Source of the DNA: Halobacteriovorax marinus
GTDB lineage: Bacteria > Bdellovibrionota > Bacteriovoracia > Bacteriovoracales > Bacteriovoracaceae
Assembly (NCBI GenBank): GCA_002163155.1
Contig: MAAO01000002.1
Location: forward strand, 186,001-250,000
Length of the DNA: 64,000 nt
Direction: 5' to 3'
Both the position numbers and the translations under genes were made by a program. A model generated the notes under the pieces. The model ran no database searches and was not told where the DNA came from. It was given only the letters and a program-made list of their open reading frames with translations. Shown here piece after piece: positions 53,737-62,906 of this stretch. Every line of letters begins with the position of its first letter. Within the stretch, counting starts at the first letter, position 1.

Positions 53737-54419
53737 TTTAAACTCACAAGGTCATTTTGTATTTTCTCTAAAATAGAATCAATATCATCATTTCTTTCAA
53801 TTCTTCTCGCCTCTCCAATAGTCACTTTTGAAGTGTAAGGAACTGGAAGACCATCTCCTTTAGGCATGACTTTATCTAGTCCGTCTAAGTAAATCGGAAC
53901 ATAAGGAATATGAGGATTATTCTTTAATAGTATCGCCACACCTTTTTTAAGGTCTTGCATCACTCCTGGCGTTCCACGACTTCCTTCTGGATAAATAATA
54001 ATTGAGCGACCTCTTTTAAGCATTCTATCCATACTCTCAATGGTTTCTCTTCCACCGTTCTTTCTATTGATGAGTTTTACGTTCACTATGATTTTAATAA
54101 GCAAAGAAGTGATACTTGTTTTTCCAAAGTAATCTCCAGCCGCTACAGGATGAACGTAGGGTAGTGACTTCGTTGGAAGTGAAGAGAGAATTGCCATAGT
54201 ATCAACATGTGAATTATGGTTTGCCACAATAATATATTGTTTTTCATTTCGAAGAGATTTGTTTTCACAGAACTCCATTCCAATAAAGAAGCGAAGAAAA
54301 GATTTCATTCCGACTCTATAGAGAAGAAAGAGAAGAGCTCTTCTGTACATAATAAATAAAGGATTCTTATAAAGGTCTAAGAATTCTTTGTAGTTTGTTG
54401 TATGTGTTGAGTCTTGCAT
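53733..54419 (-). CDS. PlsC-like 1-acylglycerol-3-phosphate acyltransferase
   Basis: 228 aa. HX4D motif in NHNSHVDT and the EGSR motif in YPEGSRG, the two catalytic/binding motifs of the PlsC family. Adds the second acyl chain to lysophosphatidate. It lies between a CdsA gene and a transporter gene, in line with a phospholipid operon. Confidence 0.85.
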   Translation of the reverse strand: MQDSTHTTNYKEFLDLYKNPLFIMYRRALLFLLYRVGMKSFLRFFIGMEFCENKSLRNEKQYIIVANHNSHVDTMAILSSLPTKSLPYVHPVAAGDYFGKTSITSLLIKIIVNVKLINRKNGGRETIESMDRMLKRGRSIIIYPEGSRGTPGVMQDLKKGVAILLKNNPHIPYVPIYLDGLDKVMPKGDGLPVPYTSKVTIGEARRIERNDDIDSILEKIQNDLVSLK

Positions 54420-54422
54420 AGT

Positions 54423-55379
54423 TTACTCCCAAGCAAAATAATGTACTAAGTGCATGAAGACAAGAGAGGTATAAGATAGAGAATCTATTCTATCCATAAT
54501 TCCACCATGTCCGGGAATTGAATTTCCCATATCTTTTAAACCGTAATCCCGTTTAATGGCAGAGATGACAACATCTCCGCAAAATCCCGTAACACCAATG
54601 AGAAGGGCCGTGATGATTGCCTGTTTTCCTGTTAGTGGCGTAAGAAATCTTAAAAAATAACCAATCGCCGTAGTTGAAAGAACTCCTCCAAGAAACCCTT
54701 CCCAAGTCTTATTAGGACTAACCTTTGGCAATATTTTTCTCTTTCCAAAAGTCTTTCCCCAGATAAATTGGAGAACATCATTAAATTGGGTAAGAAAAAC
54801 TAGATAGAGTAGAAGTCCACCGTTTCCAGCTGAAAACCCTTCAAGAGGTTTCTTATTTAAGAGAAAAGCTATATGACTAATACTAAAAACAGTTAGCATT
54901 AGCGCCCATTGTAAAATGGCAAATGATCTTGTGACGTTCTCAGTATCTCCTGTAATGACTGCTCTTATGGGTAAAATCATAAAGAAGATAACTGGTATAA
55001 AGATGATAAACATTCCGTAATTATTTTGGTGAGCAAAGTAGAACTGCAGAGGAATAGATAAGTAACACCAAACAAGCATTCTTCTGTCAGTTTCTCTAAG
55101 GCCTAGTGAGGAAGTAAGTTCTCTTAGAGCAATGAAACTCAAATAGGCTAGACCACAAACAGCAATAGTTTTATTTAAAAACATAATTGCAGTAAATACA
55201 CTGAACATAATCCACCAAGAATTTGTTCTCTTTTTTAACTCTTCTAAATTGGCCTTAGGCTTTACTTTTCCCCAAATAAAAAAGAGGGTCGAAAAAAAGA
55301 CTAGTAGTCCTAGAATAACTCCAAGTACTGAAGTGACTTCACTGGTAAGTAGACTATTTGGGAAGTATTGCTCTAACAC
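54423..55379 (-). CDS. cdsA: Phosphatidate cytidylyltransferase
   Basis: 318 aa, eight or so membrane helices. The C-terminal signature KDMGNSIPGHGGIMDRID is the CdsA motif. Makes CDP-diacylglycerol, the substrate for the phosphatidyltransferase encoded just upstream. The spacing to plsC is 3 bp and it overlaps the CDP-alcohol gene by 7 bp. Confidence 0.9.
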   Translation of the reverse strand: MLEQYFPNSLLTSEVTSVLGVILGLLVFFSTLFFIWGKVKPKANLEELKKRTNSWWIMFSVFTAIMFLNKTIAVCGLAYLSFIALRELTSSLGLRETDRRMLVWCYLSIPLQFYFAHQNNYGMFIIFIPVIFFMILPIRAVITGDTENVTRSFAILQWALMLTVFSISHIAFLLNKKPLEGFSAGNGGLLLYLVFLTQFNDVLQFIWGKTFGKRKILPKVSPNKTWEGFLGGVLSTTAIGYFLRFLTPLTGKQAIITALLIGVTGFCGDVVISAIKRDYGLKDMGNSIPGHGGIMDRIDSLSYTSLVFMHLVHYFAWE

Positions 55380-56020
55380 TGCTCTTCTCCTTCAAGGTCT
55401 GAAGTGATTCTTTTTAGTCTTCTGTAACAAGTGATCACTCCACCAATAACCATAACGTATAAAGAAATATAGAGAAGTGAGAAACCAAGATCAATTTTAA
55501 ATCTTAGTAGTATCATCTCCATCAATGCACAGAGTGTTATAAGTGCCATTCTATGCGGTTTGGCCATGGGACCAAAGTAGTAGTGAGAAGATTTTAATGA
55601 AGCTCCAAGCACTCTTATATAGGCCGTTGTTATGGCAATGGCCGCTGCTGTATAAGCGAGTGGTAGAGCAAGTAGTTGATCAGAAACTGCGTACCCAGCT
55701 CCTACAATTATAAAGAAGTCGGCAATTCTATCAGGTACATCATTGAATATGTCACCGGTCTTTGTTTTCTTATTATGTTCAATGGCAACCATGCCATCCA
55801 TTAAGTTACAAATGAGTCGTAGCTGAATACAGGTAGCGCCAAAGAGTAGAAATATTCCCCTATGGCTAAATTGTGAGTAGTAGAAAAATACTCCACTTAA
55901 AAGAGCAAAGAATACACTGGCAATTGAAATTTGATTTGGTGTAATACCAATTCCTGCTAGGACTTTCGCAAGTCCGCGGGCCCAATTCGCCCCTCTTGTT
56001 TTTAGTGGTCGTCTTTCCAT
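55373..56020 (-). CDS. CDP-alcohol phosphatidyltransferase
   Basis: 215 aa, about six membrane helices. The family motif is present: D-G-x2-A at LMDGMVA and a later G-x3-D-x3-D in TGDIFNDVPDR. The spacer between the two halves is longer than the usual eight residues. It joins CDP-diacylglycerol or another CDP-alcohol to an acceptor; which one is not evident. First gene of the unit. Confidence 0.8.
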   Translation of the reverse strand: MERRPLKTRGANWARGLAKVLAGIGITPNQISIASVFFALLSGVFFYYSQFSHRGIFLLFGATCIQLRLICNLMDGMVAIEHNKKTKTGDIFNDVPDRIADFFIIVGAGYAVSDQLLALPLAYTAAAIAITTAYIRVLGASLKSSHYYFGPMAKPHRMALITLCALMEMILLRFKIDLGFSLLYISLYVMVIGGVITCYRRLKRITSDLEGEEQC

Positions 56021-56128
56021 TAATATACTCCTTAATAAATTTATTTTAGAGCATATAGGAATTTGTTAGTAATCATTTGAAGAAGTTACAAGGGGGTGTT
56101 GGGAAAGTAGACACTGTAAGTGATTGAA

Positions 56129-56551
56129 TTAATTGATGTTGATCAAAGTTTTAATCGCCATGGTCACTAGTACTACCCAACTAAGTCCGTAAGCTAGAAG
56201 GCGAGGATTAATTTTATTACTCGTTACGTGAACTAGGGTATGGATCATTCTTAGAGTTACATAACCCCAAGAGAGGTAGAGAAAGACTTGATCAACTCCG
56301 CTAGTTACGAGTGAGAAGAGACATAGTACATAAAATAGAGTGGGGGATTCATGTAAGTTGGAAAAGTTTCTTGAAGCTTGAATGACTAATCTAGGTTCGC
56401 TGTCTCCAGAATCATAGGTTTTATAATGGCTGGCCTTTATGTCTCCACATTTAATGGACTTTATTCTTCTTACAAACATGAGACAGAGAATAGAGGCAGT
56501 TGTCATCATGAGAATAAAGCAGGGAACGAAAATAAGGTTTTGATTCATCAT
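56129..56551 (-). CDS. MAPEG-family membrane protein
   Basis: 140 aa with four hydrophobic helices. The segment ASRNFSNLHESPTLFYVLC and RMIHTLVHVTSNK is the MAPEG signature (compare NxxExxP). Bacterial members are mostly of unknown function; glutathione transferase-like activity is known for some. Isolated gene; 254 bp without a gene follow on the other side (56552-56805), where nothing clear is seen. Confidence 0.8.
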   Translation of the reverse strand: MMNQNLIFVPCFILMMTTASILCLMFVRRIKSIKCGDIKASHYKTYDSGDSEPRLVIQASRNFSNLHESPTLFYVLCLFSLVTSGVDQVFLYLSWGYVTLRMIHTLVHVTSNKINPRLLAYGLSWVVLVTMAIKTLININ

Positions 56552-56805
56552 TAGGGCACCAAAGAAAATAGAGTTTATATTAACTATAATTATTAATTAA
56601 TTCTTAAGCTCTTGGCAAATAATCAATTACTTCGGAAGCAAAAATAAAGAGAAGAAAGATTTTGAGTAATACTTTGTTCATAGTCTATTAATATCATTAA
56701 CTTATATAGATTGTTAGGGAACTATTTCCTTAAATAAGTTCTGTGTAATTTTTCTAGCCTTGACGAAAGGAAATCACCCCCCATATTTGTGTTACAGGAG
56801 TTGGA

Positions 56806-57489
56806 ATGAGTTTTTATTTCGTTTTAAAAAGTAATTTTCTATCATCAAAGAGGTACTCCTACGCACTTACAGTATCTTTTGTTTTATTGGGATTGTGTTT
56901 AATTCTTAGCCGCTTTTATTGGCAAGGTTATCTAAGTTTAGAAGCTTCTGTTTCTAACGTATTTAGCCAGGGAGAGTATTGGCGACTCTTTACTACTTCT
57001 TTTCTACACGGAAGCTTAGATCACTTATTATCTAATGCTCTAATGCTGGGGCTTATGAGTTACTTTATTATCTCTCACTACGGCTTGGTTATCTATCCAT
57101 TGCTCAGTTTTGTTATGGGTGGAGTTGTGAACTTCTTAGTTCTCTACTTTGCAAGATATGACATCACAATTGTAGGCGCCTCTGGAGTTGTTTATTTTTT
57201 ATGGGGATTTTGGCTTATACTCTATCTCTTTATACAGAGACATATTCCTTTAATGAGAAGATTAATCAATGCATTTGCTATTGGACTTATAGTGCTAGTT
57301 CCAACGAGCTACAGTGCGACTACAAGTTACTTGGCCCATTTCTTAGGATTGGTTCTAGGAATCATAAATGGAGTTTGTTACTATTGGTTCTATAAAAGGG
57401 AAATACTTTCTAAAGAAAAGTATGAAGTGGTGGTAGAAGCAGATCACTTGCCCCTTGATGTAATGACTGAAAAAAGCGATTACAACTAA
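56806..57489 (+). CDS. Rhomboid intramembrane serine protease
   Basis: 227 aa with six hydrophobic helices. The catalytic Ser is in VGASGVVY (GxSG) and His in YLAHFLG of the last helices; SFLHGSLDHLLSNA is the oxyanion-loop His region. The dyad seems complete. Cleaves within the membrane; substrate unknown. The HIT gene follows by 19 bp. Confidence 0.87.
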   Translation: MSFYFVLKSNFLSSKRYSYALTVSFVLLGLCLILSRFYWQGYLSLEASVSNVFSQGEYWRLFTTSFLHGSLDHLLSNALMLGLMSYFIISHYGLVIYPLLSFVMGGVVNFLVLYFARYDITIVGASGVVYFLWGFWLILYLFIQRHIPLMRRLINAFAIGLIVLVPTSYSATTSYLAHFLGLVLGIINGVCYYWFYKREILSKEKYEVVVEADHLPLDVMTEKSDYN

Positions 57490-57508
57490 GTTTTCTTACG
57501 GAGCAATA

Positions 57509-57898
57509 ATGGAAATAGATGAGAGATTATTAAATGATTCAGAAGCAATAGTTTCAATGGATTTGTGCGAACTCCGTTTAATTAAAGATGGAGAAGTGGA
57601 TTGGTTTCTTCTTATTCCCCTAAGAGAAAATATGATTGATTGGAGTGATTTAACTTTAGAAGATCAAATGACTCTGAGTTATGAGATCACTCTTGTTAGT
57701 AGAAAATTAAAAGAAATGGAAGTAGATAAGATTAATGTGGGAAGCCTTGGAAATATCGTTCCTCAGCTTCATATTCATGTTATTGGTAGAAAGAAAACTG
57801 ATCGCGCTTGGCCCAATGCCATTTGGGGAACGAGTTCCCCTAAGGCCTTTGAGAGTAGTAGAGTCGATTTTTGGAAAGATCAGTTTCTAGTAAAGTAG
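57509..57898 (+). CDS. HIT-family nucleotide hydrolase/transferase
   Basis: 129 aa. The active triad HxH is in PQLHIHVIGR; the third position lies in the same strand. Family role: hydrolysis of nucleoside phosphoramidates or diadenosine polyphosphates. It overlaps the convergent M14 gene by 12 bp and follows the rhomboid gene. Confidence 0.82.
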   Translation: MEIDERLLNDSEAIVSMDLCELRLIKDGEVDWFLLIPLRENMIDWSDLTLEDQMTLSYEITLVSRKLKEMEVDKINVGSLGNIVPQLHIHVIGRKKTDRAWPNAIWGTSSPKAFESSRVDFWKDQFLVK

Positions 57899-58891
57899 CT
57901 TTATACTGTTAAGGACATCTCTACCTTGTTTCAATACATCTTCAAGTGTTCTATTGGCATTGAGAGAAATGTCTCTCTGAGTCTCATGGGTGAGAGCGTT
58001 GAGTTTGTAGTCACGCACGAGAAGTATTCTTGCCATTTTAGGATGACCGTTTGAATGTTTGAAGTTTCCTCTTTGCCAAGTATCAAATGAACCAAGAGTA
58101 TCTATAAAGTTTTGTTGAATATTATAGAAGTCTAAATCGATGAACTTTTTTTGTACGCGGTAAATAAAGTCCTCAGTAAATGATCCATGCATATCAAGTG
58201 CAATAACTGGAGTGTTGGAACTTAGTAAATTCTTTATTAAGTGAGACTGAATAGTTTGAATTTCATCTTTTGAGCGAGAGGGCTCACGATTCCAAGATCT
58301 ATTTAAGTCTCTGCCATTCTTATTATAACGAACTCTATTTTCTGCACCATCTGGATTAACCATTGGATAGAGAACAAGTTGGAACTTACTGTTAAATTCA
58401 GAGTCATTTAAGAAGTTGTTTACAAAACCTTCAATAATCCAATTGGCAGTACCTTCATCTCCGTGGTGTCTACCAAACATGAGAATGACTGACTTATTTG
58501 GATCTATTGATTTTGGGTAAATAGAAAAGAGGCTTCTTCCTTGAATACTCTTTCCAATAGTTTCAATTTTATAATCTAGATTTGTAAATTCTTGTTTCTT
58601 AGTTTTCAAGAAATCGAGCATTCTTTGATATCTGTAATATTTTATATATCTATCGTCATAGTCTCTTAAGATCGGAGTCTGATTTTCTTGGAGTGTATAG
58701 CTCTTAGTTGGGTTAATTTTACTTAGGTTTGTAAGCGGTACAAATTGATCAAACTTATTTAAGTAGAAGGTTCTCGTTTGGTTTAGAGAGTTCAATTGAT
58801 TAAGTAGATTTAGACCACTTAATTGATACTCTTTAACACAAATTGAAAATGCACTTTGTGTGATCAAAAATACAAGGAGTATTTTATTCAT
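57887..58891 (-). CDS. Secreted M14 zinc carboxypeptidase
   Basis: 334 aa with signal peptide (LLVFLITQSAFS). Zinc ligands in HHGDEG and MHG, with NPDGAENRVRYNKNGRDLN as binding segment and Glu in THETQ as the catalytic base. A second M14 enzyme besides the cytosolic one at 22765, but secreted. Fits breakdown of periplasmic or prey peptides. It is 8 bp downstream of the HExxH gene. Confidence 0.87.
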   Translation of the reverse strand: MNKILLVFLITQSAFSICVKEYQLSGLNLLNQLNSLNQTRTFYLNKFDQFVPLTNLSKINPTKSYTLQENQTPILRDYDDRYIKYYRYQRMLDFLKTKKQEFTNLDYKIETIGKSIQGRSLFSIYPKSIDPNKSVILMFGRHHGDEGTANWIIEGFVNNFLNDSEFNSKFQLVLYPMVNPDGAENRVRYNKNGRDLNRSWNREPSRSKDEIQTIQSHLIKNLLSSNTPVIALDMHGSFTEDFIYRVQKKFIDLDFYNIQQNFIDTLGSFDTWQRGNFKHSNGHPKMARILLVRDYKLNALTHETQRDISLNANRTLEDVLKQGRDVLNSIKLLY

Positions 58892-58899
58892 ATATCTTC

Positions 58900-59781
58900 C
58901 TATTCTAATTCTATTCCAGCGTCAGTGTAACAGCGCTTAATAATATTTAAATATTTTGAGTCATTCATTTTCTTGGCATATTCAGATTTTGAGCTAGCTA
59001 GTTCATAACTTCTTTGAAAGTAGCTGAAAATAAACTTTCTATAATTATCTGGCATTCTAGGACTTCTAAGATTTATATCTTTTCCTTTAACCCAAATAGA
59101 ATGAGGAAACATTCTCTCAGAGTAGGGTCTCACATCATCACTGGAGAACTTAATCCCTTCTTTTAAATTTCTTCTCTCATAAATTCTAAGCAGAGCAGAT
59201 TTCTTAAAACACTTACCTCTGTAGAAGTCATACCCAAAGTTAAGAAGTAAGGTTGAAATGTCATTGTCTAAAACTTCCACAATTCCATCTGCTGTATAGC
59301 CAAGAGTTTCGTGCACTGCTATTTTAGCGTTAAATCTTCTGTGATTTTTCTTGAACCATTTCTTTAAATCACCTTTAAGAAAATAAGCAAAAGATGAATT
59401 AGACTCCTCAATGAATACATCCATATCCGCATGAGTTAATTCATGAAATACAGTGCTTCCAAAAGTTGAGAAGTGATAGGGTTTATTCAATCTCTTAAAG
59501 TCATTGAAATCGTAAACTCTGCCATTGGTGACATATTCTTTTCTAATTACTACAAGATTGAGATAGGCATTATAATGTGCCTCAACTCCTTTTCCTAGAA
59601 CTCCCCATCGTTGTAAGAGAGAAGGAGTTGCCAAGCGAACTTTTCTCGCAACATCATTTAGATGATTTACCTTTATAAGGTAGCGGCTTTGTAGGGATGA
59701 AGTGAGCGAAGAAAATTGTGCAACGCTAGCGGATGTTTGTATGCAAAACGTTATAGAAATTAAGGCCAATATAGTTTTCAT
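58900..59781 (-). CDS. Secreted HExxH putative metallopeptidase
   Basis: 293 aa with signal peptide (ILALISITFCIQTSAS). A zincin motif HELTHADMD is present; a third ligand further on (for example in the region KIAVHETLGYTADGIVE) is possible. No known family is recognised. It is followed by the M14 carboxypeptidase gene, so the two may be expressed together. Confidence 0.6.
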   Translation of the reverse strand: MKTILALISITFCIQTSASVAQFSSLTSSLQSRYLIKVNHLNDVARKVRLATPSLLQRWGVLGKGVEAHYNAYLNLVVIRKEYVTNGRVYDFNDFKRLNKPYHFSTFGSTVFHELTHADMDVFIEESNSSFAYFLKGDLKKWFKKNHRRFNAKIAVHETLGYTADGIVEVLDNDISTLLLNFGYDFYRGKCFKKSALLRIYERRNLKEGIKFSSDDVRPYSERMFPHSIWVKGKDINLRSPRMPDNYRKFIFSYFQRSYELASSKSEYAKKMNDSKYLNIIKRCYTDAGIELE

Positions 59782-59852
59782 CGTCTCTCCAAATGTATAT
59801 CGTAAGTGTTAATTCTTTAAAAAATGATTAACTATGTCAAATGGAGAGCTAG

Positions 59853-60488
59853 GTGGAAGATTTAAAAAACTGGGAAGAGCGCTTTATCAATCATTTAGGA
59901 AAACTAACATTTTCTGACTCTTCTCATGACTTGCACCACTTCAAAAGAGTTTGGAATTTAAGTCAAAAAATTTGCGATGAAAGTTGCGATAAATTGGTAC
60001 TGCTAGCGGCTTCTTATTTTCATGACATTGTAAGCTTTCCAAAGAATCATCCCGATAGATCGATTTCTTCTATTAGGGCGGCAGAGAAAACTATGGAAAT
60101 CCTAGGGGAAATGAATTTTCCAAAGGATAAACTTCCTGGGGTCTTTCATGCCATCGAAGCTCATTCCTATTCTGCCAATATAGAAACAACCACTATGGAA
60201 GCGAGAGTCATTCAGGACGCCGATAGAATGGAATCTCTGGGCAGTATAGGTCTTGCTAGGACATTCTATGTTTCGGGATTAATGGGTAGTTCTCTTTTTG
60301 AGTCTAATGACCCATTTGCAAAAAAGAGAGAGCTAGACGATAAGTCTTTTGCCGTTGATCACTTCTATGTAAAATTGTTAAAACTACAAGACCTGATGAA
60401 GACTGAAAAAGGTAGAGAGCTCGCAAAGAAGAGAACTCTCGTTATGACTGATTTTCTAGATCAGCTGAAAGAAGAATTATTTGTATAA
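59853..60488 (+). CDS. HD-domain phosphohydrolase, YedJ-like
   Basis: 211 aa. HD residues: SHDLHHFKRV, FHDIVS (HD) and the later ED-type QDADRM. Like YedJ it is a single HD domain of unknown substrate, probably a nucleotide. The start is GTG at 59853 with GGAG 6 bp before. It ends at a bidirectional terminator shared with the ABC-F gene. Confidence 0.8.
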   Translation: MEDLKNWEERFINHLGKLTFSDSSHDLHHFKRVWNLSQKICDESCDKLVLLAASYFHDIVSFPKNHPDRSISSIRAAEKTMEILGEMNFPKDKLPGVFHAIEAHSYSANIETTTMEARVIQDADRMESLGSIGLARTFYVSGLMGSSLFESNDPFAKKRELDDKSFAVDHFYVKLLKLQDLMKTEKGRELAKKRTLVMTDFLDQLKEELFV

Positions 60489-60490
60489 AA

Positions 60491-60515
60491 AAAAAGGAGC
60501 TTGAAGCTCCTTTTT
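60491..60515. terminator. Bidirectional terminator between the HD and ABC-F genes
   Basis: AAAAAGGAGCT (60491-60501) pairs with AGCTCCTTTTT (60505-60515) around a 3-base loop. The A tract on one side and T tract on the other make it work in both directions for the two convergent genes. Confidence 0.88.
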
Positions 60516-60516
60516 A

Positions 60517-62100
60517 TTAACTTAAATGTAAGTAGTCGTTATAGGTAGAGTACTTATCTTCAACCAATTTTACATCGATATCGATAACTCTCGTGGCCAC
60601 TGTTTGAATGAACTCATGATCATGTGAAGTGAATAGTGCAGTTCCTTTGAACTTTATTAAGCCTTCGTTAACAGCAGTAATACTTTCAAGGTCAAGGTGA
60701 TTGGTAGGTCCATCAAGGATAAGTACGTTAGCACCTGAGAGCATCATTTTAGAGAGCATACAACGAACTTTTTCTCCCCCTGAGAGAACGTCAGTTTTCT
60801 TTAGGGCCTCTTCTCCAGAGAAGAGCATTTTTCCAAGAAATCCTCTAACAAAAGATTCATCTTTATTTTCAGAATACTGTCTTAGCCAATCTGTAATAGA
60901 GTATTTACCATCCATGAAGTATGAAGAGTTATCACTTGGGAAGTAAGCTTGGGTAGTTGTCACTCCCCATTCAAATTTCCCTGAGTCAGCTTCCATTTCT
61001 CCCATAAGGATTTGAAAGAGAGTTGTCTGAGCAACGTCATTATTTCCAAGAAAGATGACTTTATCACCTTTATTAATAGTGAAAGAAATATTATCTAATA
61101 TTTTCACACCTTCAATTGTTTTTGAAATACCGTCTACTCTTAGAAGTTCTTTACCGGCTTCTCTAGTTGAAACAAAATTAATGTAAGGGTATTTTCTTGT
61201 TGAGATCGGAAGATCTTCAATTTTTAATTTCTCAAGTTGCTTCTGTCTTGAAGTTGCTTGAGAAGACTTTGAAGCGTTGGCAGAGAATCTTTGAATAAAA
61301 CTCTTAAGTTCAGCCGCCTTATCTTCAGATTTTCTTCTTTGATCACTTCTAAGTTGCAGGGCAAGTTCTGATGCCTTTCTCCAGAAATCATAGTTACCAG
61401 CGTATACTGTAATTTTACAAAAATCTAAATCTGCAATGTGAGTACAAACTTTATTTAGGAAGTACCTATCGTGAGAAACAACAATAACAGTATTGTTAAA
61501 ATTCAATAAGAAGTTCTCTAACCACTGAATCGCTTGGATATCAAGGTGGTTGGTAGGCTCATCTAGTAGAAGAACATCAGGTGTTCCAATTAGCGCTTGG
61601 GCCAAGAGGATTTTTACTTTTTCAGCACCTGAGAGTTCTTTCATGAGCTTATTGTGTAGGTCTGTTTTTATTCCAAGACCAGCCAGGAGAGTTGCGGCTT
61701 CTGATTCAGCTTCCCATCCATTGAGTTCTCCAAATTCACCTTCAAGTTCAGCTGCTCTAAGTCCGTCAGCGTCAGTGAAGTCTTCTTTTGCATAAATGGC
61801 GTCTTTTTCTTCCATTATTGAATAGAGTTTCTTATTACCCATAAGAACTGTATTTAAAACTTCAAACTCGTCATAAGCAAAGTGATCCTGCTTAAGTACT
61901 GAAAGTCTTTCTCCGGTCCCTAATTCAATATTTCCTGTTTGTGCTTCTATATCACCAGAGAGAATTTTAACGAAAGTCGATTTTCCAGATCCGTTGGCCC
62001 CAATGAGTCCATAGCAGTTTCCTGGAATAAATTTAATATTAACTTCATCAAATAGTTTTCTGCCACCAAAGGCTAAACTTATATCATTCGCACTGATCAT
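60517..62100 (-). CDS. ABC-F translation factor, YbiT-like, with altered second ATP site
   Basis: 527 aa from ATG 62100 (ribosome site AGGAAAGAAA); a frame 18 codons longer lacks one. Two ABC domains joined by a linker with SRFSANASKSSQATSR, close to E. coli YbiT. The first site is intact: Walker A GANGSGKST and LLLDEPTNHLD. The second is not: Walker A reads GNNDVAQTT with Gln358 instead of Lys, and Walker B reads LILDGPTNHLD with Gly464 instead of catalytic Glu, although LSGGE is kept. Site 2 should not hydrolyse ATP. Probably acts on the ribosomal E site. Confidence 0.9.
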   Translation of the reverse strand: MISANDISLAFGGRKLFDEVNIKFIPGNCYGLIGANGSGKSTFVKILSGDIEAQTGNIELGTGERLSVLKQDHFAYDEFEVLNTVLMGNKKLYSIMEEKDAIYAKEDFTDADGLRAAELEGEFGELNGWEAESEAATLLAGLGIKTDLHNKLMKELSGAEKVKILLAQALIGTPDVLLLDEPTNHLDIQAIQWLENFLLNFNNTVIVVSHDRYFLNKVCTHIADLDFCKITVYAGNYDFWRKASELALQLRSDQRRKSEDKAAELKSFIQRFSANASKSSQATSRQKQLEKLKIEDLPISTRKYPYINFVSTREAGKELLRVDGISKTIEGVKILDNISFTINKGDKVIFLGNNDVAQTTLFQILMGEMEADSGKFEWGVTTTQAYFPSDNSSYFMDGKYSITDWLRQYSENKDESFVRGFLGKMLFSGEEALKKTDVLSGGEKVRCMLSKMMLSGANVLILDGPTNHLDLESITAVNEGLIKFKGTALFTSHDHEFIQTVATRVIDIDVKLVEDKYSTYNDYLHLS

Positions 62101-62231
62101 TTTCTTTCCTATTATGAATATTTTTTTTGCAATAATTAGCATATTTCTTTGCACTTAGTCACAAATTTCTCAATAAAGTGTCGAATTTGCTACAAATTGC
62201 AAGTTACACTAAATTCTTGCTATGATGTCCC

Positions 62232-62906
62232 ATGTTTAAGTATTTGATTCTTCTAGTATTGATAAATTTTAGTGTTTGTGGCAGGGAAGTTGTGAGGATT
62301 GCCTACACTCATCTTGTGGCCAGCCGTGGTCAGTTCTATGTTGAGGAATTGAAAGATATTTATGAAAGAATAGGTATTTCTGTGGAGAGTTTGAATTTGC
62401 CCTCTCCTCGGGGAATTTATTACTTTGAAACGAATAGAGTTGATGCTCTAGGAATTCGAATAGGTAGTTATGACAAATTTAACCCAGATGCAATAAAGGT
62501 GAATGTCCCCATATTTGATAAGGTGGGGATAAGAGAATGGGTTCTGAAAGAAGATTTAGAGCGAGTAAGTAAGAATAAAAAGAACTTTGTAGTCTCTATT
62601 CGAGGAGATATTGCTCCAAAGGCTTACTCAAAACGCATGAAGATAAAAGTGAATCATTACTCATTAGATATTCAAACTGCCCTACAAATGTTAAAGAAAA
62701 AGCGAGCGGATGTATTAATCTTAACAGATATAGCAGTTAAGGTAAGTGGTCTGTATAAAATTCTTGTCCCGCTAAATGATAGAGTCCTTCAAGATAAACT
62801 CTATCACTTCATTCATAAATCCAAAGCTCATCTTCTAAGTCAATTAGAAATTGAGTTTAGAAAATCTAAGAAAGAAGGAAAGTTTTCCCTTGAGGTTAAA
62901 AAATGA
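62232..62906 (+). CDS. Periplasmic solute-binding-like protein (tandem 1)
   Basis: 224 aa with signal peptide (LLVLINFSVC). Two-lobe pattern of a type 2 periplasmic binding protein: VRIAYTHL early, NRVDALGIRIGSY, then DIQTALQMLKKKRADVLILTD. No transporter genes are adjacent. Clear paralogue of the next gene, which it overlaps by 4 bp. The ligand is unknown. Confidence 0.65.
   Translation: MFKYLILLVLINFSVCGREVVRIAYTHLVASRGQFYVEELKDIYERIGISVESLNLPSPRGIYYFETNRVDALGIRIGSYDKFNPDAIKVNVPIFDKVGIREWVLKEDLERVSKNKKNFVVSIRGDIAPKAYSKRMKIKVNHYSLDIQTALQMLKKKRADVLILTDIAVKVSGLYKILVPLNDRVLQDKLYHFIHKSKAHLLSQLEIEFRKSKKEGKFSLEVKK

Noticed and set aside
62157-62190. Fourth ECF-type promoter (AGTCACAAA) before the solute-binding genes
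   Set aside because: The -35 half fits but no CTCGTAAT follows at the right distance; nearest is TGTCGAAT out of register.
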